Below, piece by piece: positions 1 to 12,469 of a stretch of 64,000 nucleotides of DNA. Source of the stretch: Halichoerus grypus (lineage: Eukaryota > Chordata > Mammalia > Carnivora > Phocidae); assembly GCF_964656455.1 (NCBI RefSeq), contig NC_135717.1, forward strand, positions 149,905,793 to 149,969,792. The letters run 5' to 3'. The position numbers were made by a program, and so were the translations under genes. Each line of letters opens with the position of its first letter. The stretch's first letter is position 1. The notes beneath the pieces are model-generated. The model ran no database searches and was not told the origin of the DNA. It worked only from the letters and a program-made list of their open reading frames with translations.

Positions 1-670
1 CTTTAAATGTCACATCCCTTTCTTGATCAATTTGAAGAAAATCAGTTTCAGAGAAGGATGGCTTATAGTGGTCTATAAAATCTTAGGAAGAACTGGCAGC
101 TATGTCATAGTTTGTCACAAGATTTCTTTGAATTGGAATAGTGAGTTCAGCATATTTCTCTGATGAAAGCTTGATGACACAAACCTATGTGAGTCTGGTC
201 TGAGAGAGAATGTGTACATGTGCCTTCTTTCACCGAGGGTGGAGTGGGTATTGTAGTATCCTTTCTGGCTACTGATAGTAAGAAAATAACTAACAAAAGG
301 TACAAAGGGATTGATGACACCAGGAAAGTCACTATCTAATTTACACATATTTTTGCTTCTACCACCTATTTAATAACAATGACAGACTTTGGAAATCAAT
401 GTGTAATTATTAAGATTAAAGAAAAACATATTAAGAATACTTGTTTGTAATAAGAAAGGTATTTGATGAACAACTAAAATAGGCACTCTCCTTAAGGATC
501 TATACATTTCTTTAGGACCACCAATCAGGTAACTGCATGTTCCAATTATCTGGCATGGTTCAAGTTTATACCTGTAATCCTGTCATAAATATTAATAATG
601 CCACAATTTGGATAATAAATTATATCTTATGTAATTGTTACTCTCGACTCTCCTCAGCAAGGGGAGTCTT
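1..670. other. Unassigned non-coding sequence
   Basis: No repeat family or gene was recognised. A 77-codon minus-strand frame at 115-348 has no recognisable motif. It could be unique intergenic or intronic DNA. Confidence 0.4.
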
Positions 671-700
671 GAGGTAAAAATTTTATTTTTACTTATTTAA

Positions 701-892
701 TTTTTTTTAAAGATTTTATTTATTCCTCTGAGAGAGAGACAGAGAGCACAACCAGTGGGAGAGGCAGAGGGAGAGGGAGAAGCAGACTCCCTGCTGAGCT
801 GGGAGCCCGACATGGGGCTTGATCCCAGGACCTGGAGATCATGACCTGAGCCAAAGGCAGATGCTTAACCATCTGAGCCACCCAGGTGCCCC
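701..892 (-). mobile_element. Can-SINE (tRNA-Lys-derived SINEC), minus strand
   Basis: Read on the minus strand it has the full SINE plan: a tRNA-like head (plus-strand end GAGCCACCCAGGTGCCCC), a CT-rich middle and an AATAAA/A-rich tail, seen here as T-rich DNA at 701-720. The tRNA-like head would carry the internal RNA polymerase III A and B boxes. Imperfect direct repeats at about 670-684 and 893-907 (12 of 15 bases match) look like its target-site duplication. It lies head to head with the next SINE. Confidence 0.95.
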
Positions 893-913
893 GAGACAGA
901 AATTTTAAATGCA

Positions 914-1110
914 GGCGCCTGGGTGGCTCAGTTGGTTGGGTGGCTGCCTTTGGCTCAGGTCATGATCCTGGAGTCCCAGGATCTAGTTCTGCATCGGGCT
1001 CCCTGCTCAGCGGGGAGTTTGCTTCTCCCTCTGACCCTCCCCCCTCATGTGCTCTCTCTCTCTCTATTCTCTCTCTCTCTCTCAAATAAATAAATAAATA
1101 ATCTTTAAAC
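914..1110 (+). mobile_element. Can-SINE (SINEC), plus strand
   Basis: It starts GGCGCCTGGGTGGCTCAGT, passes through a (CT)n stretch and ends in AAATAAATAAATAAAT with an A-rich tail. The flanking repeats at 900-913 and 1110-1123 match at 12 of 14 bases. The left copy overlaps the right-hand target repeat of the preceding minus-strand SINE, so this one probably inserted later. Confidence 0.95.
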
Positions 1111-1278
1111 AAAATTTGAATGCAAGTCAGTGGAACACTAACAATAAAAATCCATCCTAAATGAGAATAATGGGATAAAGTATATTTGAAACGACATCAT
1201 AAATATATAGAAAAGTCTGATTAACAAAACTAATTGCAACAAAATCAATATACACTTAAAAAAATAATTCAACTAGTA

Positions 1279-1467
1279 GGGCCTCTGGGTGGCTTGGTCA
1301 GTTAAGTGTCTGCCTTTTGCTCAGGTCATGATCCCAGGGTCCTGGGATCAAGCCCATGTAGGGCTCCCTGCTCAGCGAGGGGCCTTCTTCTCCCTCTCCC
1401 TGTGCCCCTTCCCCCCACCCTACTTGTACATGCTCTCTCCTCAAATAAATAAAGTCTTTGAAAAAAT
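1279..1467 (+). mobile_element. Can-SINE (SINEC), plus strand
   Basis: The head is diverged (GGCCTCTGGGTGGCTTGGTC), the B-box region GGTCATGATCCC is kept, the middle is CT-rich and the tail is AAATAAATAAAG. Related flanks (ATTCAACTA before, ATTCATCTA after) suggest a worn target duplication. It is the third SINE within 770 bp. Confidence 0.92.
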
Positions 1468-1523
1468 ATTCATCTATTACATTAAAAACAAACATACAAG
1501 GTAGAATATAATTTAAAGTTATA

Positions 1524-1657
1524 GGGTATTAAAGAGGGCACATATTGTGATGAGCACTGGGTGTTACAGGCAACTAATGAATTGTTGAACACTACATCAA
1601 AAACTAATGATGTACTATATGTTGGTTAATTGAACATAATAATAATTAAAAAAAAGA
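1524..1657 (+). mobile_element. L1 3' end, carnivore type, severely 5'-truncated
   Basis: It begins GGGTATTAAAGAGGGCAC and runs through GAGCACTGGGTGTTA and CTACATCAAAAACTAATGATG to an A-rich tail. This is the same terminal module as at 18.08-18.22 kb and 22.81-22.95 kb. Only the last 130 or so bases of the 3' UTR are present. Confidence 0.88.
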
Positions 1658-1659
1658 AG

Positions 1660-2000
1660 TATACATGAATAAAATACACCCTTTGTAGCAATTAAAAAAG
1701 TTATATGCTACCTTACAATTCATTTGTCCATCTTTTTGAATCTTACAGTTAGAGCAGTAAGGTTAGAGGATCTGATATCTGGACTTGGTGGATATATCAT
1801 ATCCAGGCTAATTCTGGGAGGATATTAAAAGTCAATCAATTATACAAAAGTTAATTGAAATCAGATTCTGTTTTATCATGGAACTTCTCCCAGATACCTA
1901 CCATCATATCAGAGCCATGGAAGTTTTATGTAGGAACTTCTATAAAGAGTTCATGGGAAATGTGATTTAATGAAAATGCACATTTTTTATCATATGCTAG
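1660..2000. other. Unassigned non-coding sequence
   Basis: No gene, repeat family or simple repeat was recognised in this interval. Confidence 0.4.
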
Positions 2001-2001
2001 A

Positions 2002-2148
2002 CCAGTTATCCTCATCCTGGCTGCACATCTGAATCATCTATAGAGTTAGAAAAAATCCAGCTGCCTGAGTTTAATTCTCAGGCAACCTAATTCACCAGGT
2101 CAAACACAAGATTTTGGGTCTTTAAAAAGCCCAAAGCAATTCTGATAA
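2002..2148 (+). mobile_element. MER5-like hAT-Charlie fragment
   Basis: Matches to the MER5 pattern are visible in order: a TTATCCTCATCCTGGCTGCACAT head, AATCATCTATAGAG, then CTTTAAAAAGCCC near the end. This is an old, diverged, non-autonomous DNA transposon piece. Confidence 0.6.
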
Positions 2149-3621
2149 ATGGCTTCTTTTTAGAACATTGCTCTATGGCTTTGGTTTTGACTCCTAAATT
2201 TCTGTGTGGTCTTCTGCTTTGGTGAGCAAGGCTGGACTCTTTATAGCTTTCACCTGAAGCCAGGGTTAAATGTAGACTATGTAGTCCAATGGTTGCCTTT
2301 TTCTTAAGTCCATGCCCTAGTCTTGACCTTCAGGATATTATGTAATACTATAACTATAGGTGAAGGATGATAACAAATAATACAAAAAGAGAAAGTTCTC
2401 TCTTTAATGAAAAAAAGCAGAGTTTCAATAACTTTATTTTTTTTTAAATATTTTTCTTTCTTGAAACACTATCATGGTCTAGCTAGCCTTCCTAAGATGG
2501 AGGCTATCATTTTTATAAACTGCTAATAGCATATGAGAAGAGAGGAGGCCCAAGAGAACAGCCCTCAAAAAAAAAAAAAAATCACATGAAAGATAAATGG
2601 TCTGATGTAAGAAAAAAACCAACAGAAGATCCTCTTTACTTGAGTATAGTTCTCTTTATAACATCTGTTAATTTTCCAACTTCTTATATTTCAGTGCTCT
2701 TTTATTAGGAGTTACATAGAAAATATTGTTACTTATAATAAAAGCTTTCTGAATTTAGAGTGACATTTTATTGGTCACATTTTTGAGAAGGCTATCAGAT
2801 TAAATACTCAGCAGAAATTATGATTTAGATGAAGAAAGAAAAAACAAGTGAAAAAATATGATTTGTTGAAACTGCAAAATAATTCACCCAAATTTTAGTG
2901 AAATATTATAAAGCCCATGACTTTAAAAATTTGCTAATATAGAGGAATAGTTTCCAGCCTCTCAAAACAATCTAAAGGCTTTATATTTTCTAGTGAGATT
3001 ATTCTATTTCTTTATTTGATGGTCAATTTAAATAGAAAATTTTCAAAGTAGATGACCATTTAATGGAAAATATAAAACCTTTAAGTTTACTCTGTGATAC
3101 TTTTGAATGCCAGAAAGAAATTCCAACACCTGCATTTAAGGAACATTCTAACCTTTAGAAAGAATAGTTTACTATTCATAAGTGTAGAGGCAAATTTAAT
3201 TCTAAGAAACAGTAGGTGTATTGAATTCTGCCAGCCAGATAGTAGAAGCATTTATAATAGTAAGAAGTCTGTTGTTGGCACATTGTCAATATTAATTGAC
3301 TGGGCAAAAGCAAAATATATTCAATGATATGAAAAATTCAAGAAATTGTCAAAGAACTTTCAAGAACACAGAGTTAGGAATGTTTGTTATGAGTTATATT
3401 GAAAAAATTCAAGAACATTTTTGACACCCTTTAGAAATGTGCATTTTAGCCAATGCAAAAATGTAGTGTAGATTTAAAATACTTTGGATGAAATTCTTCA
3501 GAGATTATAGATTATCTTTAAAAATGCATCATTAAATATGGCAAGATGCCTCAAAGCAGGTTAACACAATAATAGCCTGATTTATGGACTTAGAATCTTT
3601 GAAATTTTTGTGCATATGTTA
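2149..3621. other. Unassigned non-coding sequence
   Basis: AT-rich, with a 14-base or longer poly-A run near 2568. No gene or repeat family was recognised. The 77-codon plus-strand frame at 3094-3327 looks random. Confidence 0.4.
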
Positions 3622-3648
3622 ACACGCACACACACACACACACACACA
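3622..3648. repeat. (AC)n microsatellite
   Basis: A dinucleotide AC run with one CG interruption near its left end. It is a simple repeat and likely length-polymorphic. Confidence 0.95.
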
Positions 3649-5399
3649 GGAATGTAAGGTCTTTAAGTGTTATTTTTTTCCTCTGGTGATATAATCAAAA
3701 TAGTTCCTGATGTGCTGTAGTCAATGTGTGGGTGGAAAGTTGGTTAACAGAGTGTACTGTTCTAGTCTTAGCTTTATGTTTTCAATGGATTGAATGTAAC
3801 ACATTTCAATTAGGCTTATAAAAACTAAACATATTATTCAATGACATTTTTGAGGTGATAATGCTGCAAAACTAAGAGAAAGAGAGTGGGAGATAAAATA
3901 AAGAAGAGATTCCATTTGCTTTTATCTTGCTCTTCCTGTTTCCTCTGTTTTTTTTAATTTAATATTTCTTTTTATATGATTTAGACTCCATTTTTGTATA
4001 AATATTGAACAAGATAGTAGCACGTAGAGGAAAAAGGATTGAAGAAGAAGAGAAGACCTTCAGAGAACTACCAAGGCAAGATGAATCCAAAAGATTTATT
4101 GGAATATGATAGAGACAAAAGCAAAAAGTAACCTCCTGCAAAATGAACTAAATTCCCCTTAATGCCCCCTCAGAAAAACAAACCTTAGTTTTGAGTCTTC
4201 CCAAAGCTGACCTAAGTCAAGGACTGGAGCATATTGTTCACTGAGGAGCTAATCCAAGGAAGCACATGTGAAGGAGTGGGGAGGATGAGAAGAAAGGGAG
4301 AAAAGTCACTGCAAAGTGCAGTGATGTACAGGTGACCACTGAGAAACCATGTGGAACACACTTTAGGATTGTCCCCCTGGAGGCTGAGGAGGGCTGGGAT
4401 ATTGGTCCTTCGGGTGTACCTGCAACAAGCTCCCCTGGTGTCAGAGATATCCTGCAGATGGAAGAGCAGAGAGGCACTGAGGTGAGGTGGTTTCAGCATG
4501 TAAAATGTTGTCTACCATAGCTTCAGGTGAACTCAGACGTAGGCAAAGGAAGATAGGAGAGCATTCTCAGAAGTCAGAAACTATCAAACAGTCAACATTA
4601 GCATTGGGAGAAAATGATAGATTTTGTGAAGAGATGTAAAATCAGAGAATCTGTTGAATTCTACCTATACATAATGTATTTTGTTTTATGCTTTTAATAT
4701 TTCTAGAAATAGTTGAAATGGGAAATGATGTCCACCAACAATAATCCATAAAGCTTTTATATGGATTTAGGTGCTAAATATTTAATCAGACAAAAAAATA
4801 TTAAGTATCTATACCTACTATAGTCTAGGCTCAGTTAATGACCCTTGTTAACAGAGAGCAAAAGACATGTAAAATGATTGTCAATAAACAACAACAGCAA
4901 ATTAGGATGTCTGGAGAAAGAGCTGTAGAAGGCCAGAAGACAGAATCACTGAGACGTTCATGAAAAGTTTGGGAGGGAGAGAACTTCGTGTTTGGTTTTG
5001 AAAGATATATAGATGTTTCCTACAAAAGAACTAGAAAATGGTGTTAGAAATACCTACATACTACATGATAAACAATGATAATCCCAGAAAGAATAATTAA
5101 TTTGGAAAACATTCAGTATCATAATATTATTTTTTCTCTTTTCTTCATTTAAGTTTCTAAATGAAGCTTTTCCATTTTTTTTATACAAATTCCCAAATTT
5201 TATTAAATTTATTCTTACATCATTCATATTTGGGGCCTTTAAAAAGTTGTGTTTTCCTGTGGAAAGTAATAGCTGGAACAAAGGATAACTAATGATTAAA
5301 AAAAACCATATTTATCATATGTATGTACTCAGACATTTGTAATGAAGTATTTTGTTTATTTATCAAGTGATTTTCTCAGGTTTTCTAAGCATAAAGTAA
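3649..5399. other. Unassigned non-coding sequence
   Basis: No gene was recognised. The stretch at 4215-4550 is less AT-rich than its surroundings and holds overlapping short frames of 62-95 codons on both strands. None resembles a known protein. 4760-5010 may hold a very old LINE fragment, but this could not be assigned. Confidence 0.35.
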
Positions 5400-5985
5400 A
5401 CATTGAAAGTAGTGGTTATAATGCAGTCTTAAATTTCTAATTTACTAAAAGCTTTTAAAAATCAAAATGGCTGTTTAATTTTATTTGCTTTTCTGGAATC
5501 CTTAGAGGTGAACATACATTTTTTTTCCTTATTTAAATTATTAATGTCAAAGAAAGCACTAATGGATTTCCTAATGTTGAACTGTCCTTGTATTCCTGGA
5601 AAAATTACTCATCATGCTGTATTATTTTAATATACTCTGCAATTGAATTACTAATAATTTATTTAGGATAAAAACATTTATATTTATAAGTCAATGTGTA
5701 CTATAGTTTATTCTTTTGTAAGCTATTTTAATCAGGTTTGAATATCAAAGTCACACCAGCTAAATAAATTAGGAAATTTCTACCATTTTATATTCTCTAC
5801 AAGTTTATATAACATGATAATAATCTGTTCTTTGGAAGTTCTAAAGAGTATGCCCATCTATTTGGGCCAGTGTGTTTTGTGATATATTTTATGTCATTTC
5901 CACACTATTCTATCATTTAAAAATAAAATTCTATTCTTTTTGCCATATAGACCTTTATTTGCTTTTATTTTTCTACTAATTTTTC
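5400..5985 (-). mobile_element. Old L1 (L1M-class) ORF2 fragment, antisense
   Basis: The plus strand reads like the antisense of an L1 reverse-transcriptase region, with phrases such as TTGAACTGTCCTTGTATTCC and TTTCTACTAATTTTTCAAAC in the expected order. It is too diverged to keep an open frame. Confidence 0.6.
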
Positions 5986-5994
5986 AAACTACAA

Positions 5995-6150
5995 TTTATT
6001 GAGCCTGTATTATTTTCTAGGATTATTGATTTATGTACTTCACCTAGTTTTATCCTCAGAGACTCATTGTGAGATAGGTATTAATATCCCTTGTTTTCAT
6101 TTGTGGAAACTGCAACTTAGTAAGGTTGAATTACCGAATGTCCTAGTGTC
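5995..6150 (-). mobile_element. MIR fragment, minus strand
   Basis: The plus strand shows the reverse-complement MIR core: ATCCTCAGAGACTCATTGTGAGATAGGTATT, then TTTGTGGAAACTGCAACTTAGTAAGGTT, given here only in part. It is an ancient tRNA-derived SINE piece. Confidence 0.6.
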
Positions 6151-6154
6151 CTAG

Positions 6155-6275
6155 TTCTTTATTAGACTAAACTTCTGAGAACACAGTATCCTGTGCATCA
6201 CTATGTCCTTTACCTCTTGCACAGTTCCAGGCAGATTGCATACACCTAATACTTACTTGTAGAATTGAATAGAGC
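6155..6275 (+). mobile_element. L2 3'-end fragment
   Basis: It resembles the terminal part of L2, including ATGTCCTTTACCTCTTGCAC and CAGTTCCAGGCAGATTGCAT, then a TAGAATTGAATA end. Short and diverged. Confidence 0.45.
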
Positions 6276-6429
6276 CTGCTTTTCGCTAACCCAAAGGTCT
6301 TTCCATGAGCTACCAGGTCATGAAGTATTGCTGCTTTTGTTTCTTATGATCATAATTGTATCAAGGTAAAAACAAACCAAGTTATTATGTTTGAGTTCAG
6401 AAAACTTCAAGAGCACATGTCTTATATTT

Positions 6430-7260
6430 GTTTTTGCTAGTTAACTTTACCTGGGTATAATTTATTTACAATGTAAGGCATACATTTTTACTATAGAGCT
6501 GGATTCGTTGTGACAAATGTATAATTCCATGTAATCTCCACCAGAGTCAAGATATACAGTATTTCCATCAAACAGGAAAATTCCCACTGGACATTTTTCA
6601 GTCAATCTCATCCTCATTCTCATCACTAGGCAACCATTGAACTACTTTCTGCCATATGGGTTAGCTTTAACTATTTCAGAATGTCATCTAAAGGAAATCA
6701 TGCAAAATATTCTTTTTTTGTATCCAGCTTTCATGTAGGATAATGTTTATGAGATCAGGCCATGTTGTCATCAGTAGTTAATTGCTTTGTATTGATGGGT
6801 AGTATGGCCACTTTGTGAGTATACTACGATTTCTTCATACATTTTCCTATTGATGGACATTTGAGTTTCCAGTTTGAAGCCAATATAAGTAAAATTGCTA
6901 TACACATTGATGCTCATGGGCTTTTGTGGGACTAACTTTTTATTTTTCTTGAGTGAATATTACGGAGTAGGTTTGCCTTGTTTCCTATCTTAGAGGGAAC
7001 ACATTCAGTAGTTCACCATTAAGTATAATGTTAGCTTGTAGGTTTTTATTGCATGCCTGTTATCAGTTTGCAGAAGTTCCCTTTTATTTCTAGTTTCCTG
7101 AAAGGTTTTATCATGAGTAGATACTGATTTTTTTTTTTACTTTTTCTGCATCTACTGAGATGATGAAATTATTTTTATCTTCTATTTTGTTCATATAGTA
7201 ATTTATGTTTATGATGTTAGAATGTTTGTTATAATGTTAAGCCAACCTTGCATTCCTGGG
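6430..7260 (-). mobile_element. Old L1 (L1M-class) 3' UTR and ORF2, antisense
   Basis: Antisense L1 landmarks occur in order: a 3' UTR-like stretch (6430-6700), GATGGACATTTGAGTTTCCAG (6850s), then ORF2 reverse-transcriptase antisense (TGCATCTACTGAGATGATG, CCAACCTTGCATTCCTGGG) at 7140-7262. Part of ORF2 between these is missing, so it may be a deleted copy or two adjacent copies. Confidence 0.65.
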
Positions 7261-7262
7261 TA

Positions 7263-8373
7263 AATTCTATTGATGTATTTTCCTACTTACATATTGCTCC
7301 CTTTTTCTCTGGTGCTCTTACCCAGATTCCAGCTGCTTCAGCAGTACCAAATACTGAGGTATGCCTCCTCATTTCAATAGCTCATTGTCCTTTGCTTGGT
7401 TTCTGGCTTCCTTTGCAATTATTAGGAAATGTCTCTATGCAAAAATCCAGGGTTGCTACTAAACTAATCACTTTGAATTTCCTTTCTCTCAGGGATTCTG
7501 CTGCCTCTTGTTCAATGGCTACAAACAATTACCTCATACTTCATACCTACTTAGAATTGTATGTGGAAGGAAGGCTAATAGTCCATTAGTAGTTACTATC
7601 TCATGGCTGGTAATGGAGGCAGAGGTACATATACATTTAATTTATTCAGCTTAGAGGGAATGAATCAGCAGAATAAAATGCTTCATCACCTTTAGAAATT
7701 ATATCTGGGTTATATATGGTTAGAGAAAAAAATACCTAGGGGAAGTCAAAAAAAGGAAACAAAAAACCGTAAATTTCTATGAATTTATTATAAATTTTAG
7801 GAATACATCAGAGTAATTTATGAACCTCATTTTATTTTACATTACCCATATTTTATGACTTCATGTATTGTCAAAAACATACTTCACAAAACTTGGCATA
7901 AATATAAAGCCTATCCATATCTTTATGTTTCAAAATGATAAAGACAAGATTTTTAGTAAGTATGAGAAAGCTCTTATTTTTCTCATCTTGTGTTTCAGGA
8001 AACACAGAGAAGTTAAAATTCATGAAGAAAAAAAAAAGCATAGCAAAATGTATTCTGAATTGAGCCCTTAATGTCCACCTTAATCTTCTGAGAGATGAGG
8101 CCCTATAACTATACTTCATCTGAAAAAAAATAAAGGTCCATGAATTGCCTTATAATTTCTCTTTAATCATAAGCTTTCTTCTTCAAGGAAAACATTTCTC
8201 ATACTTTTTATTTATTTCATTTTTTTCTTTTGAGAAGAAAATTTTACTTTTCTGAGCATATTTATTGAATTTTCACATCCAAGTATATTAGATTACTCCT
8301 GTTTAAGTTGATAGTTGGTGTTGCTTAACTTTCTCACTTCTTGAGATACACCTTTTTCTTTCCCTCTACCTGT

Positions 8374-8374
<1 letters not shown>
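7263..8374. other. Unassigned non-coding sequence
   Basis: The 113-codon frame at 7248-7589 begins with TTG rather than ATG and has no recognisable domain. 7540-7625 faintly resembles antisense upstream L1 sequence. Nothing else was recognised. Confidence 0.35.

Positions 8375-8405
<31 letters not shown>
8375..8405. repeat. (AC)n microsatellite
   Basis: A perfect AC dinucleotide run of about 15 units. Confidence 0.97.
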
Positions 8406-8407
<2 letters not shown>

Positions 8408-9299
8408 GTAAGTGTACACACCTGCATAAATACTTCATTTTTATATATTGTAGAATTTACAAATTAAATACTTACTTGGAAATCATGACTTTACCCTAAA
8501 GCTCTTGTAGTTACAGACTGTTTTGTGTAGCCTTTGACTTTATAACCATATTCATGAATGTTTTGTTAGACTTAACTCTATTTACCTGGTTTATTAAATT
8601 GGTATACCACCAGTCTTTCTTCCTAAAATTTTCTTCTATTTGAACTTGTAGTGTGAAACACCTATTAATTGTTAGTGTGTCTCATATAGTAATTTTTTCA
8701 GGATGAATTTGTGGACTCCATAATTTATGAGTATTTATATATTTTAGATTATATTTTTACTGCCATTCTGTATAATTCCAACTTGGTTGGCATTAGAATT
8801 TAGGTTTTAGACTTTCACCTTGAAAATTTCCATTAATAGTGGAAAAAGTCAGATACAAATGGATTAATTGTTCCTTTACAAGTATTCAGTATTCTTATTA
8901 GCAATAATCCTTGGATTTTTTACCAAGGGGATAGGTATTAGGGGTGAAAGTAGTATTTTTTTAGGTGGTTGTGACTACACTCTTTCAGGATATGAAGGTC
9001 TGATAAACCACAGATTAATTTTATCAATCCAGTTTCAGTGGTTTAGAGCTCATAAAAATTTCCTCCGGCTCTTACAAGATTATTATTTAATAATCTTAAC
9101 TGTTGGCATTGCAAATTTTCATCATTTTTCTGTGTATTCTTAGATTTTTAAGAGTACTTAGAAGGCTTTGAGTCTTTTAGCCATATGACATTTAAATTGT
9201 AACCATGATAGCTATTGTCAAACTCTTCACCAACTACAAAGGTTACCATTATATTTCTAGAACTTCAGTGAGTTTCCCTAGTATAAATTCCATGTAAAG
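8406..9299. other. Unassigned non-coding sequence
   Basis: AT-rich. It holds a short perfect inverted repeat at 9076-9097 (10-bp arms, 2-bp spacer). The 91-codon frame at 8868-9143 starts with TTG and shows nothing recognisable. Confidence 0.4.
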
Positions 9300-10680
9300 A
9301 TAATCATTAAGTATTTACTCTTTTATTTACTTTTTTTGCGCTCATGTGTCTGTAAGATTCACTCTGGTCATTGTATATAGCAGTATATAAAATACATATG
9401 TTTATTTTGATGTCTAGAGCTCCCTTGGATAAATATACCACCATTTGTTTATGGATTCTTATATAGGTAGATATTTGAATTTTTTCTAGTTTAGAGGACA
9501 ATTATGAGTGAAGATTCTATGAATATTATTGAAAAAGCATATAGAACAATTTTTCATCCATTCTTCCACTTAAGTAGAATTGTTGTGTCATGGAGTAGGT
9601 GTGTGTTTACTTAAATTAAAAACTATATAATAGTTTGGCAAATTAGATGTCCTATTGTATACACCCGTCAGCAATGAATGAGGATTCAATTGCTTCATGT
9701 CCTCATCAAAAATAGTCTTTTTAATTAATTTTGGAAATTCTAACAGGTGTCTGGTGGTATCTAATGGTTTTAAATTTCATTTCCCTTATGATTAATGACA
9801 TTGAGTATCTTTTCATGTGCTTAGTTGTCATTTATATAGCTTCTTTCAGTGAAGAGTATTTGCCCATTTTAAATTTTTTTATTATTGTGTTTTGAGTTTT
9901 CTTTACATATTCCAGATGTAAGTATTTTATCAGTTATGTGATTTTTAAATATTTTATCCATTTGTATCTTTCAAAGAGCAGAAGATCATAATTTTGATGA
10001 AATCCAATTCATCAAGTTTTTCTTTTATATATCATGCTTTTGATGTGATATCTTATGTTTTCTTCTTATGTCATATAATTTTAGGTTCCACATTTGGGTT
10101 AATTTTCCATCTTAAGTTAATTTGCATATAACATGCAAGGTCTGGATCACAGTTCTTTTTTTTTTTTTTTTTATATTAATATCCAATTGTCCCAATACTT
10201 TGTTGAAAAGACAATACTTTCTTTGGTAAATTTTATTCACACTCTTCTCAAAAATAAGATGGCTATATATGTATGATTTATTTCTGGACTTTATTCTGCC
10301 TAGAAACATTTAGCTATCTTTACATGAATATGACAGTTTTATCTACTGTCGCTTTATAATAACTCTTGAAGTCAGGTGATTTTAGCTCTTCAATTTTATT
10401 CTTCTTAAAAAGTTGTTTGGTTATTTCAGTTCCTCTGCATTTCCCCATGAATTTTAAAATGAGCTTTCCAGTTCCTTTGAAAACAAACAAACTTCCTCAA
10501 GTTTTACTTGGGATCTCATTGAATCTACATGTCAGTTAGCAGAGAACATCTCTCCTCGTACCAATATTTAGTCTTCCATAGACATAGTCCATCTCTCCAT
10601 TTGTTTAGAACCTCTTATTCTTCCAGCAATCTTTAATAGTATTCACTATTCAGATCTTCCAAGTTTTGTCTAAGTTGATC
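9300..10680 (-). mobile_element. Old L1 (L1M-class) ORF2 fragment, antisense
   Basis: A long run of antisense ORF2 landmarks is present: CATCTTTTCATGTGCTTA-like text near 9810, TTGATGAAATCCAATTCATC near 9993, ATCCAATTGTCCCAATACTT near 10181 and ATTTTAAAATGAGCTTTCCAG near 10451. The order matches one element on the minus strand. All frames are broken. Confidence 0.75.
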
Positions 10681-10699
10681 CATATTTCACATTTTAACA

Positions 10700-11056
10700 G
10701 CTTTATGAGGATACAAGGTACATACCATGCAACTCCCTCAAAGTACACAGTTTTGTGGGTTGACTTTAATTGGTGGTATTCTTTAAAGCATGAAAGTTTT
10801 TGCTACTAGTGAAGTCCAATTTATCTATTTTTTTTAGTTGCTTATAATTTTGGTGCATATTAAAGTAGACATTGTCTAATCAAAGATTATGAAGATATAT
10901 ACCAATATTTTCTTCTGGGGGCTATATGGTTTTAGCTCTTACTTTTAGGTCTTTTTTGTTCTCTGAATTAATTTTTGTAATTGTGAGGTCAAGGTTGAAC
11001 TTCCTTCTTTTGTGTGTGGATATCCAGTTGTCCTAACACCATTTGTTAAAAAGAAT
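10700..11056 (-). mobile_element. Old L1 (L1M-class) fragment, antisense, second copy
   Basis: Antisense ORF2 landmarks seen in the previous fragment appear again (GAAGTCCAATTTATCTATTT, then TTTTAGCTCTTACTTTTAGG and GGATATCCAGTTGTCCTAAC). This is therefore a second insertion, or a duplication, not a continuation. Confidence 0.65.
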
Positions 11057-12469
11057 ATGAATATTAACAATAAATACTCTATTTTTATGGATAAAAATCA
11101 CCCATGTTGTCCGTAATAGTGAGAAAATCAATGAGTTCCTACAATGAGTCAAGCACTGTTAAACCTTGGAATGGACTATTGATTAAGACAGACATGTCAC
11201 TTTCCTTGTGGAGCTCATGGGGTAGTTCTACAAAGGGCTGCTATGTGTTATTACTGAATATTTTTTAAATATATACTAAAATTAGAAATCAAATATGTTA
11301 ACACTGCCATGTATGCCTGTTTAATATTAATTTCAGGATTCTTTTATCAGTTTTTGAGATGGTGCGAATTTTGAATAAATTTTGTAAAGTTTCAAAGTTC
11401 ATGTTGTGGAACACAAAATTTAATATTTTTATGATTATGATTCCTTTAACTTACCAAAATGTTTCATAAGAGCAAAAGAAAATCCCCCAAAGCCTTGTGA
11501 GATTATTTTAGTACTGTGCAAAGCTTGTTTTTCCCCCTGGAGAAACAGGAAGTCATGTCTGACCCAGAGTAAACAAACTCCATAAGGCAATTTAAATTTG
11601 GTCTGAAACTAAGAATCCACAAGATTTGGGTTGGTTCTAAACATAGAGAAACATTATTTCTTCCTTCCTCATTATTATCCTGACTAGCTCCCTGCCGCTA
11701 CATGATTACCAACCACAATCAAATGCTTTGTTCAACTTAATTTTAAATTATTCAACTTCTAAAGGATTGTAATTTATTAAAAAAAATGAATTGTATTGTT
11801 TCCTAGTCTATATCAATCAACTTACATTAACTCAGTCACAATTCTGTATATAAAGACTAGATGGTGCATAGAAGGAAAGGATTTTTTTTTTTAACTTAAA
11901 TGATACTCCATGTTGGGAAAAAAAAAAAAAACACCTCTCCAACTGAAAAGCTGAAAAGCAATATAAGGCTAAGTGGAACATGGAGAACTTGGAGAGACTA
12001 GCCATTAAAAAAGCATCTGTCTGGAATGGCTTAGTAATCCACATGCCGACACAGCAGGTCTGGGCCAAAGTGTTTCATGAGGTCTTTTGCAGCTCAGATG
12101 GGCAGTGATTTTCTAAATCCATGTTGGAACATGAGATTAAGTGAAACTGCAATAACCAGAATCCCATTATAATTTGATTTGGGATTGGCACCTATCCCCA
12201 CAGCAGACTCACTATGGTCATTTCTTTAACCTTATAATAACCCAACTCTGCATTTTACACATTTGACCTTTTGCACTCCACTACAAAATGATGGATTTGT
12301 ACTATGTAGTAATATAAATACATGTGGAAACTAGGGCTTGTAGATAAACTTCCCAGAAACTGTGTTAATCTGAATCAAGGATATGAAAATGAAACATGGC
12401 TGAGAAATAATAGCCAGATAATCTGCACACACACTGAGACACAGAGGGCTGGGCTCCTCATAATCTCCA
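11057..12469. other. Unassigned non-coding sequence
   Basis: No gene was recognised. 11115-11232 has an ancient-repeat flavour (AGTCAAGCACTGTTAAAC followed by GTGGAGCTCATGGGG). Poly-T and poly-A runs lie at 11881-11893 and near 11920-11932. The remainder looks unique. Confidence 0.35.

Noticed and set aside
115..348. 77-codon minus-strand frame at the window start as a possible exon
   Set aside because: No recognisable protein motif; flanking splice signals are not convincing.
7248..7589. 113-codon plus-strand frame
   Set aside because: TTG start, beginning in antisense L1, with no known motif.
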